Assembly: GCA_014155875.1 (NCBI GenBank)
Contig: JACEFZ010026865.1
Location: 1,073,724 to 1,137,723, forward strand
Direction: 5' to 3'
Source: Cepaea nemoralis
Lineage: Eukaryota; Mollusca; Gastropoda; Stylommatophora; Helicidae
Length of the DNA stretch: 64,000 nucleotides
Part shown: one piece after another, positions 1-10,006 of the stretch
How positions within the stretch are numbered: position 1 is the first letter of the stretch
How the letters are laid out: every line of letters starts with the position of its first letter
The notes under the pieces: generated by a model
Seen by the model: only the letters and a program-made list of their open reading frames with translations
What the model was told of the DNA's origin: nothing
The model's database searches: none
Position numbers and translations under genes: made by a program

Positions 1-480
1 GAAATGCAGCTTTTGCTTGCCCTATTCCGCTCTTAATCTCTGTTGTACATCTTCCCTCTGATGTTATAAATGCCCCTAGGTATTTAAAATTATCCCCTTG
101 GTTAAGAATGTTCCCTTCTAATTCAATTTCTCATTTTGGTGTCACATTTTTCTTTGATATCATCATTGCTACCGTTTTCTTGATATTCTAGAAGAGTCCT
201 CTGTTTGCACTCTCTGTTACTACAATGTCCAATAATTGTTGTAGATCTTTTGCATTATCCGCCACCAAAACTATGTCATCTACAAAGCGTATATTGTTTG
301 TATTATAACCTCCGATTAGTATTCCTGGCTTTTATTTGATCTCTCTTGTTCTAATTCTCTATAGATGGAGAATAGATCCGGTGACAAAACGCATCCCTGT
401 CCAACTCCTACTTGTATTTCTTTATAACTGCCCTCTTTAATTCCCATTTCAAATGCTTCTACTTAGTTTCAGTAAATATT
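1..480 (-). pseudogene. LINE-A reverse transcriptase fragment, runs off left edge
   Basis: The minus strand encodes the palm of a non-LTR retrotransposon reverse transcriptase. Visible motifs are GVGQGCVLSPDLFSIY followed by NNIRFVDDIVLVAD, where FVDD replaces the usual YADD catalytic box, then a thumb-like stretch resembling LKYLG plus a following IGQAKAAF. In-frame stops occur, so it is dead. The element continues beyond position 1. It resembles the better copy at 9040-9846 in sequence and order of motifs. Clade assignment is not attempted; no RNase H domain is associated with this family here. Confidence 0.8.
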
Positions 481-575
481 CTGTATTATTTTGAAATCTT
501 TCCCATCAGTGTTGATATGTTTCCAACATCTTCCAACATTGTTACTAGCCACCAATACTGGGTCATCTGCATGGC
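480..575 (-). pseudogene. Second LINE reverse transcriptase scrap
   Basis: The minus strand reads NLRHADDPVLVASNN, a second degenerate YADD box just 5' of the preceding reverse transcriptase fragment. Two copies of the same active-site region side by side mean two different truncated LINE copies are abutted rather than one continuous gene. Confidence 0.5.
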
Positions 576-860
576 GTAGATTAGGCCCTGCTAGCGATCA
601 TAACATTTTACATGTCCGTTGCAGAACGTTGCGATCAAACCGAGGTTGATTTTCCATGTAATTATACGTTCAGATGTTGCCCAGTGCTCTGAATGCAAAG
701 TGAAGGAATTCAACCAAGCGCGGCTAAAACGGCGGAAATAATTATATGACTCTCACAGACGCTTGGTCTACGGCTCTCAGCTGAGGGATATGGCTGAACG
801 CCTCTAAGTCAAAATCTTCCGAATGTAAGGGCCTGGTAGTTATTCACCTTCTGCTGCATG
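576..860. other. No recognisable feature
   Basis: No coding motif, tRNA-like box or tandem repeat was recognised in this stretch. Confidence 0.4.
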
Positions 861-1015
861 GAAGCGGCGATGCTGAGCCGGCAGCATCTGCAGCCTACCC
901 AGCTTCCAGACGTACTGGTCATCCTTTTGTCTGGACAAAACAAGGCAGGGTGAGAGAGGATCATGCTGCATGGGCAATACATGTTCTCTTAATCCAGCCT
1001 AAGCAATGTGCGATG
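861..1015 (-). repeat. DR-A remnant
   Basis: This stretch is a diverged reverse-orientation piece of the dispersed repeat called DR-A here (best copies at 2425, 26050, 31097 and 50343). Shared landmarks are the GATCATGCTGC block and the run-up with CAAGGCAGG followed by GAGAGAGG. Confidence 0.5.
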
Positions 1016-1124
1016 AAGTTTTAGATCCAGTCCACATACTTTCATCTGTAAAGACGACAAGGTGCCACTGCTAGTTTGCCGTTGCTTTCTGAACGAGAAG
1101 TAAACTGTAAGTCCAACTTAGTGC

Positions 1125-1195
1125 CTGTGAAGGGGTTGAACCACCTACCTCGCCCCCAACGCACCGGAAATTTAAGAGCGAAACGCTCTTATCTT
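1125..1195 (-). repeat. SINE-2 head remnant (tRNA-like)
   Basis: AAGGGGTTGAACCACCTACC followed by GCACCGGA matches, in the same orientation, the tRNA-like head of the SINE-2 copies at 10007-10298 and 20029-20316. Only the B-box side is kept. Confidence 0.45.
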
Positions 1196-1315
1196 TTCAA
1201 TAACCACATCTGTTAGCCTGTTAGTGGTCTAATGATTCGAAGTTGTCGGTTTCTATTGATGAACGATACTGGCTAAAACAAGACACTTAATCTGAGCTCT
1301 CCCCCACCCTTCCAA

Positions 1316-1316
<1 letters not shown>

Positions 1317-1347
<31 letters not shown>

Positions 1348-1372
1348 ACACGAACGCACGCACGCACGCAAC
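1317..1372. repeat. (CA)n / (CGCA)n microsatellite
   Basis: A CA dinucleotide run passes into ACGC tetranucleotides. Confidence 0.95.
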
Positions 1373-1750
1373 TTGTATGTGGCTTACTACTTTGTATGAT
1401 ATGTACACCAACAATATCCTGTTATTTCTCATGTAAATTTCACATATTGTGCTAAATATAGAGTATTCATTGTTACTTTATATAAAAGATGTTTACTGTT
1501 TTCTAACTTAACTCTTTGATATGTAAGATTGTGTAGACTACATAATCTTGTCATTCAGACAATTGTGATATTCATTCTATCTTCACTAATGTCAGTATAT
1601 CTAGGGCGTTTCACGCTTTTAACATAACAACACGGCGTAGTAAGTAAATGTAAAGAGCGCGTTTATACTTCTAAAGCACATTGAGGATATGATGATAAAC
1701 TCATTTTATATAGACCAATCAGTAATCCTTGGATGATTTGGTTAGTATCA
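1373..1750. other. No recognisable feature (AT-rich)
   Basis: AT-rich sequence without recognised repeat or coding motif. Confidence 0.4.
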
Positions 1751-1754
1751 CGCT

Positions 1755-1948
1755 GATTATCTTTACTTTGCAAGACATGTCCTAGAAATTAACATTTTGG
1801 CTGTTTGTAATTCATAGGCAAGTTTACGTTCAGTAGTTTGCCATTGCTTTCTGAAGAACCGGAACTTATACCATTGTATGGAAGCCAACACAAGGCAGCC
1901 TGCTTTCAAACCTCCCGCAGCTGTGTTTCGATACGGTGTGCGGGATGA
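1755..1948 (-). repeat. SINE-4 copy
   Basis: Reverse complement of the SINE-4 consensus seen at least eight times in the window: a CGAAACACAGCTGCGGG block, then GGCAGCAGACCGCCTTG, then TTCAGAAAGCAATGGCAAAC, CTTGCCAAGAAATC and a final GACGTCCTGTAAAGGATA. The better 5' ends carry a degenerate tRNA-like head (AAGGGGTTAAGGTCGC, then ATTCGTAATCCCGC), which supports a tRNA-derived SINE. The next repeat, SINE-1, starts only a few bases downstream. Confidence 0.7.
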
Positions 1949-1950
1949 AC

Positions 1951-2358
1951 GGGGGCTGAGTGGTCTCAAGGTGTGGTGTCCGCCTCGAGTGCTGGAGGTT
2001 CCGAGTTCAGGCCCCGGTGAGGACCGGGATTTATTTAAAAAATCCACCTGGACTTCCAGTAATAAAATTTCCCCTGGTCTCTGGGTAGTGAGATCGGACG
2101 CCCGTGTGTTTTGTTGCGCACGTAAAAAATCCCTTGGCAGTTGGAAATCGAAAAAGAGTAGCCTAACGGCGCTGCCCGGGCAAAATTTCGAGTTAAAAAT
2201 CTACCCAAAGTATTTCAGGATCCTCGCCGATGCAACGGAGTTCGTGCATTTAGCTGAGTTTCTGCAGACTCAGGATTGAGTTAGGAGGAAAACGGAGCAC
2301 TTATGGGTTAAACCGTCTGCCGTGATGTTGATCCAACGACTAAACTAAACTAACTAGG
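1951..2358 (+). repeat. SINE-1 copy 1 (tRNA Ser/Leu-like head, LINE-B-like tail)
   Basis: A roughly 410-bp short interspersed element. The head looks like a tRNA with a long variable arm: A-box-like GGCTGAGTGGTCTCAAGG near 1953 and B-box-like GAGTTCAGGCCC at 2003-2014. A body of about 280 bp follows, then a 3' section with GAGCACTTATGG (2295-2306) and a CTAAA-type tail ending at 2358. The same layout is repeated at 21076-21475. The 3' section resembles the 3' end of LINE-B at 16517-16586, suggesting that LINE's machinery copies it. Confidence 0.8.
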
Positions 2359-2424
2359 GATCAACGAATTGCATTTGTAACCCTTCGCCACAGAGCCGGC
2401 CATCATTAACATAACATAATCACT

Positions 2425-2970
2425 CACTTACTGGCACCTTGCCCTCTTGACAGACGATAGTTTGTTACACTGTGCTACAATAAAATAAAGGCATAACAAC
2501 TACAACCTGTGGTGGTAAGGCCGGGGACGTAGATATACCTCTCTATAGCACAAACCCTGAGCTGAATTGTAGACAGCATGAGTTGCATATGCAGAATGAT
2601 CCCTCTCTTGGCCCGCCTAGTTTACTCCAGAGGCAAGGTAACACCAATATATCTGGAACAAGGCAAGGTGCTGAAACCACAAAGCAATACTCTAACTGTC
2701 CGCCTGTCAGAGATTCCATCCTTGACCAGTTGCCAGCCAAGGCTTAAGGCCTGGTCTGCCCTGCCGTGACATTTAGTCTTTAGGGAGCATTTTCTCGCAC
2801 CAGGATAAGGTTTATACCCTTCAAATTGCGCTCCTCCGTTTGAAGCCGCTGGCACAATGTGGGGTGTCGGGTTTGGTGAGCACCGCCCAGTATTCGGTTC
2901 TGACAGAAAACATGTGTTGCCGTCTACTTTCATACAGTAACTCAGTCATAGCTAAGACCTGACTAAATCG
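2425..2970 (+). repeat. DR-A dispersed repeat, copy 1
   Basis: A roughly 550-bp repeat of unknown class. It begins TTACTGGCACCTTGCCCTC and runs through TTGACAGACGATAGTTTGTT, GCCTAGTTTACTCCAGAGG, GTCCGCCTGTCAGAG, TTAGGCCTGGTCTG-like sequence and GTGGGGTGTCGGGTTTGGTG, ending near CAGTCATAGCTAAGACCTGA. Other copies: 26050-26680, 50343-50845 and, reversed, 31097-31765. I see no terminal inverted repeats, RNA polymerase III boxes or coding potential. Several short open frames overlap it but are not conserved between copies. Confidence 0.8.
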
Positions 2971-3470
2971 ACTAAGTATGATCTATAAATATAGGAATTG
3001 TACATTTCCCATCTAAAGCTTCGAGATTGGAAATGCAAGAATCGACATGCCTTGTAAATACAGAGATAAGTTTCGAAGGACCCTTTTATAAAACACCGCT
3101 GCAAGAACTATGTCGATACTTTGGGAATAAACAGCAAAGACTCGATCAAGGGTATTAATTTTAATTGTGATTGATTGTCTCTCACTGTAAAGTAACAGTA
3201 CAGAAAACCTGAACAGCAATAAAAGTAGAGAAGTTTTTTAAATTAGATCTGCGAGTTGGAGTGGTTTCGACTGATTGCGAGAGGCACCGTTAATTGTTTT
3301 AATAGGGAAATTCAAAACAATTAATAGGAAAAGTTAATCCACAGGCAAAAATCAGCCCAGTGCACTAGATGAAGTAGCATGTGTTTGAACTATGTTTTTG
3401 GGTTCAAAGCAAGAGAACGCAAACCCCCCAAAAAATTATATTTTAGATATTCTTCAATATTTGCACTCGC
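2971..3470. other. No recognisable feature
   Basis: Nothing recognised apart from generic AT-rich sequence. Confidence 0.35.
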
Positions 3471-3471
3471 T

Positions 3472-3518
<47 letters not shown>

Positions 3519-3522
3519 CTTT
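3471..3522. repeat. (CGCA)n / (CA)n microsatellite
   Basis: Tandem ACGC units pass into a short CA run. Confidence 0.95.
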
Positions 3523-3800
3523 CCTCACTCTCATTTCTTCACGTTTTCTGAGAGCAACTTACCTGGGCAACTGCATATTTCAGGTCAAGGTTGTCAACGT
3601 AGACTCCCCCCGACCCTGACCTAAATGTGATATTGTGATTCAAACCAGATTGAAAGATCAAATGGCCGTTCTCTGTGATAATTCGTGGCCTGTGTTTGAA
3701 AATAGAAAACATAGACACGATATTAGTAATGTTTTAAAACTTTCATTTCCAATTTTAGAATAGTAAGATATCCCTATTGCATTGTTTAGTCATTCCTGAT
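3523..3800. other. No recognisable feature
   Basis: No supported feature. Confidence 0.35.
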
Positions 3801-3804
3801 CTAA

Positions 3805-3960
3805 TTTGTTTGTGCGTTTGGTGTATTCCACACACGTTCTGTTACCTCTAGTGGCACTGGACTGATGTTTGTGTGTGGATTAGCTTTCCCTATTACCAGT
3901 GTCCCTTGCCACCAAGCTAGCCTATCGACATCATGTGTCATGTTGATAGGCGTCGGAAAT
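3805..3960 (-). repeat. SINE-2 body fragment
   Basis: The blocks GTGTGGATTAGCTTTCCC and CAGTGTCCCTTGCCA and the preceding CACTGGACTGA match the body of the SINE-2 copies at 10007 and 20029. The tRNA-like head is missing. Confidence 0.6.
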
Positions 3961-4216
3961 CATCGCTAGCTAGAACACACGATCCCCAATTTCCGTTCAG
4001 ATCCGTGTTCTTTTCCGGATGGTGCCACTTAACCACACCGTCTATTATTTAACTCTCTGTCTTTGCTTTGCCCTCTTCCCATCAATTTTGTCAGTTGTTG
4101 CGTACATTTAAGATATCATGATATATTTTCACCAGAGAAATCTAGCAACCCAATGAAATCATTCTTGCTAACGATTTCTGTATTGTGAATCTGTTATCTT
4201 GGCTTTCTGGGAGAAC
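3961..4216. other. No recognisable feature
   Basis: No supported feature. Confidence 0.35.
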
Positions 4217-6105
4217 AGGTCACTTGAAGCACATTTAACTAGAAACACAGGTCACTAGAAGCACAGGTCACTAGAAGCACAGTTAACTAGAAACACAGGT
4301 CACTTCGAAAACAGGTCACTCGTAGCACAGGTCACTAGACGCACAGGTCATTAGAAGCACAGGTCACTTTGAGCACAGGTTACTTTGAGCACAGGCCACT
4401 AGCACAGATCACTAGCACAGGTCACTAGAAGCACAGGTCACTAGAAGCGCAGGTCACTAGAAGCACAGGTCACTAGAAGCACAGACAACTTTGAGCACAG
4501 GTCACTTTAAGCACAGGCCACTTTAAGCACAGGTCACTTTGAGCACAGGTCACTTTAAGCACAGGCCACTTTGAGCACAGGTCACTTTGAGCACAGGTCA
4601 CTAGAAGCACAGGTCACTAGAAGCACAGGTCACTTTGAGCACAGGTCACTAGAAGCACAGGTCACTAGAAGCACAGGTCACTTTGAGCACAGGTCACTTT
4701 GAGCACAGGTCACTAGAAGCACAGGTCACTAGAAGCACAGGTCACTTTGAGCACAGGTCACTAGAAGCACAGGTCACTTTGAGCACAGGTCACTTTGAGC
4801 ACAGGTCACTAGAAGCACAGGTCACTAGAAGCACAGGTCACTTTGAGCACAGGTCACTTTGAGCACAGGTCACTAGAAGCACAGGTCACTAGAAGCACAG
4901 GTCACTTTGAGCACAGGTCACTTTGAGCACAGGTCACTAGAAGCACAGGTCACTAGAAGCACAGGTCACTTTGAGCACAGGTCACTAGAAGCACAGGTCA
5001 CTTTGAGCACAGGTCACTTTGAGCACAGGTCACTAGAAGCACAGGTCACTAGAAGCACAGGTCACTAGAAGCACAGGTCACTTTGAGCACAGGTCACTTT
5101 GAGCACAGGTCACTAGAAGCACAGGTCACTAGAAGCACAGGTCACTTTGAGGACAGGTCACTTTGAGCACAGGTCACTAGAAGCACAGGTCACTAGAAGC
5201 ACAGGTCACTTTGAGCACAGGTCACTTTGAGCACAGGTCACTAGAAGCACAGGTTACTAGAAGCACAGGTCACTAGAAGCACAGGTCACTAGAAGCACAG
5301 GTCACTAGAAGCGCAGGTCACTTTGAGCACAGGTCACTAGAAGCACAGGTCACTAGAAGCACAGGTCACTTTGAGCACAGGTCACTAGAAGCACAGGTCA
5401 CTAGAAGCACAGGTCACTTTGAGCACAGGTCACTAGAAGCACAGGTCACTAGAAGCACAGGTCACTAGAAGCACAGGTCACTAGAAGCACAGGTCACTAG
5501 AAGCGCAGGTCACTAGAAGCACAGGTCACTAGAAGCGCAGGTCACTAGAAGCACAGGTCACTAGAAGCACAGACAACTTTGAGCACAGTTCACTTTAAGC
5601 ACAGGCCACTTTGAGCACAGGTCACTTTGAGCACAGGTCACTAGAAGCACAGGTCACTAGAAGCGCAGGTCACTTTGAGCACAGGTCACTAGAAGCACAG
5701 GTCACTAGAAGCACAGGTCACTTTGAGCACAGGTCACTTTGAGCACAGGTCACTAGAAGCACAGGTCACTAGAAGCGCAGGTCACTAGAAGCACAGGTCA
5801 CTAGAAGCGCAGGTCACTTTGAGCACAGGTCACTAGAAGCACAGGTCACTAGAAGCACAGGTCACTTTGAGCACAGGTCACTAGAAGCGCAGGTCGTTAG
5901 AAGCACAGGTCACTAGAAGCACAGGTCACTAGAAGCACAGGTCACTTTGTGCACAGATCACTTTGAGCACAGGTCACTAGAAGCACAGGTCACTTTGAGA
6001 ACATGTCACTAGAAGCACGGGTCACTAGAAGCACAGGTCACGAGGAGGGCAGGTCACGAGGAGCACAGGTCACGAGGAGCCTCGTCACTAGAATCACAGG
6101 TCACT
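4217..6105. repeat. 16-bp minisatellite, about 115 units, built on AGGTCA
   Basis: Two 16-bp unit types alternate in blocks: type A is CACAGGTCACTAGAAG and type B is CACAGGTCACTTTGAG. Runs such as A-A-B-B and A-A-B recur, giving a loose higher-order pattern in the middle, with diverged units at both ends (4217-4430 and 5990-6105). Every unit carries AGGTCA, the consensus nuclear-receptor half-site, always in the same direction with a 10-bp gap. There is no coding potential. Function is unknown; regulatory relevance is inference only. Confidence 0.95.
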
Positions 6106-6311
6106 GAAAAAGAGTCCATATCTAAAAGGGGAGTCTAACACATGACCCCCAGTGATGTAGTTGTAAAACGTATACGGTATAGCATCAGGGCGGTTTACAG
6201 ACTGCACCACAGAAACGTAAAATACTAGTTGTTAATACGTGAAGTTTGGATGCCACGACTTGTAAAAGAACATGCAATAACTTACTTTTTAAACAGAATA
6301 TGATGCTATAG

Positions 6312-6538
6312 TTATTAACTGACTCGATGTCAAACAAAACAGTAGGTTTGGACCAGACATAGTACACAAACATATGAATAAGAATTATATTATTATAATG
6401 TAAATGTCCGTTCACTGAGCTTTGAAACTGAGGCAGGTACCGCGAAAAGAAACAAAACGATGACCCTAGTATACCGTTCTTCTGTCCAAACGGGAGGTCA
6501 CATTTGGAGATATATTATCCTTCGGCACTGAATCATCA
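6312..6538. mobile_element. MITE-D copy 1
   Basis: A roughly 230-bp AT-rich element shared with 18168-18398 and 25494-25930. It starts with TTATTAACTGACTCG and ends GGCACTGAATCATCACC. The better copies show inverted ends, TTAACTGATTCAG-like and CTGAATCAGTTAA. Internal landmarks are ATTATAATGTAAAT, CACTGAGC, and GGAGGTCACATTTGG followed by ATATATTATCCTTCGGC. No coding region. Non-autonomous DNA transposon is the likeliest class. Confidence 0.6.
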
Positions 6539-6569
6539 CCGTTTATCGTCATCATATATAAATAGTTGC

Positions 6570-6728
6570 ATAGGGTGTATTTTTAATGACTGTGCAGTAT
6601 TTTGAAAATATTGCCGGTCCAAGTTTTGTATTCACCCTCTGTAAAGTTCATGCAACATAATAGGTAAATACAGATCTTGGACCGGCAATATTTTCTAACA
6701 CTGCACAGTCATTAAAAATACACCCTGT
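6570..6728. mobile_element. MITE-E copy 1 (inverted-repeat element)
   Basis: A roughly 160-bp hairpin. The left arm AGGGTGTATTTTTAATGACT followed by GTGCAG is mirrored at the right end by CTGCACAGTCATTAAAAATA followed by CACCCTG. The arms run about 65 bp with few mismatches. TA lies next to the right end and TA/CATA next to the left, consistent with a Tc1/mariner-type non-autonomous element. A one-sided copy is at 22385-22500. Confidence 0.75.
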
Positions 6729-6925
6729 ACAATTCATGTTGTTTCTTATTATTGTGTGATCTATGTGCACAGATAGGCCGAAAGCCGTGAGGTACACCTT
6801 ATTGATTCTACTCCACGTTTTCGTTGCTTCACTTATTGTTATGCAAAACATGAGTCCTTGTACTTTCGTCTCAAGTGTCTCGTAACAAAATAATGAATGT
6901 CTTGTTGTTATATCTCCGATAGCCT

Positions 6926-7152
6926 GCTCCGTGGCGAAGGTCTTACGGACGCGATTCGTAATCCCACTTACCGGCGTTCGAAACACAGCTTCGCGCGATT
7001 TGGCAGCAGACCGCATCCCGCTGGGTTTTAACGAATTGGTATGGGAGCCGGTCGTTCAGAAAGCAATGGAAAACTACTAAACGTAAACTTGCCAAGACAT
7101 CAACACCAGCAGTAAAATGCTGGTGTTGATAGCGTTGTCCTGTAAAAGGATA
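6926..7152 (+). repeat. SINE-4 copy
   Basis: One of the fullest SINE-4 copies. The tRNA-like start GGCGAAGGTCTTACGGACGC plus GATTCGTAATCCC is followed by CGTTCGAAACACAGC, GGCAGCAGACCGCATCC, TTCAGAAAGCAATGG and TTGTCCTGTAAAAGGATA. Confidence 0.75.
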
Positions 7153-7590
7153 TTAAAAAAAGACATATCTCCGATACATAACACATTGCCAGCATGAACT
7201 CATTCGACTAACGTTCGACGAGTGGAGCACAAGGGGAGATAATAGCCGGACAGCATTAAACAAGAGTTTCGTAACTGTACGAATGGCGGGATAGGGTATC
7301 CCTATCACTGAGAAGTAAAGTGATGACTTCCTTCCTTTAGCATACGTGACACCCTTGGACAAGATATTTTAGTCTGTAAAATCCTCCCCAGGGTAACGGG
7401 ACAGCATGAGTATCGGTGGCGGATGGAGCTGTGAGCAGCCGGCAGATAGTTGTTTGTTAAGGTGTCAAATTTCACGACGGTAGGCAGATCTCTTTATGGA
7501 GATAATAGCTACGGACATCGACCAATGTGGTCACTGCCAAGAAGGAAAGCAATGGCAGAGAGGCATCTTCTTGACAGAAGCCTAGAATGT
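7153..7590. other. No recognisable feature
   Basis: No supported feature; short open frames only. Confidence 0.35.
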
Positions 7591-7960
7591 CTTGACTCGT
7601 AAAATCGGGAGATTGATTCGAGAAATTAGACGTAGACAGTTCAGATGTTTAGGGCACATTATGAGGAGAAATTAAACTGCAGAATATAATTACAACTGAC
7701 AACATTGCTAGGAAAGAGTAAGGGGGTAAGCAGAGAGGTAAATGTCTAAACTACTTGGCCACATGGCATAAACTGCAGAATATAGTGACAACTGGCAACA
7801 TTGCTAGGAAAGAGTAAGAGGTAAACAGAGAGGTAAATGTCTAAACTACTTGGCCACATGGCATAATCGAGTCGAGAGCACCGAGCTGATGCACGACTCT
7901 AGTGATCGAGTGCCAACAGTTATCGGGATGGCACATGACAATGATAAACTAACTTATATA
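7591..7960 (+). pseudogene. LINE-A 3'-end remnant, internally duplicated
   Basis: Degenerate matches to the C-terminal region of LINE-A (compare 9577-9830): an IREIRRRQ-like stretch (GAAATTAGACGTAGACAGT), a CACATTATGAGGAGAAAT block, CTTGGCCACATGGCATAA and GATCGAGTG. The segment with GCTAGGAAAGAGTAAG and TAAATGTCTAAACTACTTGG occurs twice (about 7708-7768 and 7800-7860), a local duplication of roughly 93 bp. Many stops. Confidence 0.6.
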
Positions 7961-8405
7961 GATATAGTTGTATCAATGTATATTTGTCGCATGTGTTCAC
8001 GGAAGGGAGTCAACACACAAGCCGATCCATGCTGTCAGAGATCGCAATTTGCGAAGAAGCATAATCGTCCACGCCAGCCGGCAAGGCACTGGATGATGAA
8101 GTCATACCTGTAACACAGGTCACTATAAGGACGTTCCTGCCTGCAATACACCCCAACTTCCATTTTCCGCCATTCATTTTTGTTTGGTTAAAACCCACTT
8201 TTAGTTTGGTACTGAATCTGTTAAAAAAGGACAGGACATTTTCGAACGTATTGAGGCGTATTGATATATGGTGCTAGCCCCATATTGTTATGGACTAGCC
8301 AGCACTAGGTGAGTGATGTGGTCAATGTCTCTCCTTCCGCTTTCACTGCCTGTAATATTTTGGTACCAGTGTTGGGGTGGGTCGACCTGGGAGCTCACGT
8401 TTATT
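7961..8405. other. No recognisable feature
   Basis: No supported feature. Confidence 0.35.
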
Positions 8406-8409
8406 ATTT

Positions 8410-8500
8410 TCTTTGTAATCTTCCGCGCGAAGGGAATCTGAACACATTACCATAGCGCAGGCAGACAAATGTGCTAGTCACTGCGCTACCGCGGTCCCCT
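8410..8500 (-). repeat. tRNA-like SINE head (unclassified)
   Basis: The minus strand reads GGTAGCGCAGTGACTAGCAC (A-box-like) and about 40 bases later GTGTTCAGATTCCC (B-box-like). A functional tRNA is unlikely because the arms do not pair convincingly by eye; a tRNA-derived SINE head is preferred. Confidence 0.45.
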
Positions 8501-8734
8501 CTTAAAAATCACTGTAATAATTTGGTTACCTTTAACTTTGAGTGTACGCGCGCCACAAACTGCCTTGTACAAGCTCATTTGTGGACAGTAAATGGGTCCG
8601 GTACAGTTGTGTGCCTATGCCGGGGCGTCGGCTCGCGTCCTGTAAGCGCGTCCTGTTTTCTCAGATTACAGTACACTTGACGTTTTTATATATTCTTTAT
8701 TTAACATTAATTTTCCGGCTCTTTGGTGAAAGAG

Positions 8735-8920
8735 TTACTAGTTCAAATCGTAATTCCACATCCTGCTTTCGAAACACAGCTGCGGGAGATCTGGAAGCAG
8801 ATCGTCTTACGTTGGTTTTTATACAAAGGTATTGGTGCCGGTGTTCAGAAAGCAATGGCAAACTACTGATCTTAAAATTGCCAAGAAATCACAAACAGCT
8901 AACAATGTCCAACACCCACA
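8735..8920 (+). repeat. SINE-4 copy
   Basis: Shared blocks are TAGTTCAAATCGTAATTCC, CTTTCGAAACACAGCTGCGG, TTCAGAAAGCAATGGCAAAC and TTGCCAAGAAATCACAAACA. Confidence 0.7.
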
Positions 8921-9039
8921 TTGTAAGCACGGGTTTTGGGTGCTCGGTAAGGCGAGGGGTTTAAAATAAAACATCATATTCTGTACACAGCGTGACGACT
9001 ATCTGGGCTAGTGACTTTTAGCCCTCAGCTGGTACGAAA

Positions 9040-9846
9040 CATCAATAACATTAGATATGCAGATGATACAGTATTGATTGCAGACGATGCGCAGGATCTG
9101 CAACAATTAGTAAATGTGGTTGTTGTGCACAGTGAACAGCTTGGGTTGGAATTAAATTGTTAAGAAGACACAGGTTATGGTCATCACTAGGAAGAACGAA
9201 GTGCCACAATGTAATATACAAGTAAATGGGAATATTCTTCAACAAGTGAATAGGTACAATTATCTCGTAACAGTCATGGCATCTGATGGGAGGTGCCTTG
9301 AAGAGATTAGAACAAGAATCGCCATGGCGAAAGTAGCCTTTAGCAAGATGAAAAACATTCTGACCAATAAAAAGATGTCAATTGAAACGAGAAAAAGAGT
9401 GTTGAGGGGATACATAGAGCCTGTTCTTTTGTATGGATGTGAAACTTGGACAATGTGCAGTCAAGCTGAAAAACATCTGATGGCTGCAGAAATATGGTTT
9501 CTAGGGAAAATGCAAAGAATACCATGGACAGACAGAAAAACCAATGACCAAGTACTACAGGAGACAAATGAAAATCGTAAATTGATTACAGAAATTAGAC
9601 GTAGACAGTCAAAATATTTTGGAAATGTTATGAGAAGAAATGGATTAGAGAACTTAGTGACAACTGGCAAGATCGAAGGGAACAGACCAAGAGGAAGACC
9701 GAAGGAAAATACCTGGATGGCTTGGCCACATGACATGGACTGAGACAGGAACACTGAGCTGATCCACGACGCTGGTGATCGAGTGAAATGGCGAGTCATG
9801 ACCGCCCACGCTTTCCGGCATGGCACATGATTGATTGATTGATTGG
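9040..9846 (+). pseudogene. LINE-A reverse transcriptase C-terminal half and 3' end (best copy)
   Basis: Non-LTR retrotransposon reverse transcriptase, 5'-truncated. It opens at the palm with NNIRYADDTVLIADD (YADD at 9056-9067). A one-base insertion near 9163 (an extra T before AAGAAGACACAGG) breaks the frame. The downstream frame then runs 188 codons (9177-9743) through a thumb-like region, RGYIEPVLLYGCETWT, FLGKMQRIPWTDRKTN, and the characteristic tail LVTTGKIEGNRPRGRPKE. There is no RNase H domain. The 3' end is GGCATGGCACATGATTGATT with a short ATTG tail. Related 3' ends occur at 7591, 16640(-), 22671, 23229, 29275, 52700(-) and 54600. Confidence 0.9.
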
Positions 9847-10006
9847 TACTAAAATCTCACGGCAGTAGTAAGGGTGTCGTGATGGAGTGGCTGGGAGTGG
9901 GGCTTGAGTAAGGGGGTGAGAAAGATACACTATAATAAATGATAATAATAATCTGTTTTGTAGCTTATCTATAACAGTCAGGTATTGATGATGATATTTT
10001 TTTTTT

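Noticed and set aside
4217..6105. CRISPR-like array of short direct repeats
   Set aside because: Units are contiguous 16-mers without unique spacers, and the DNA is eukaryotic.
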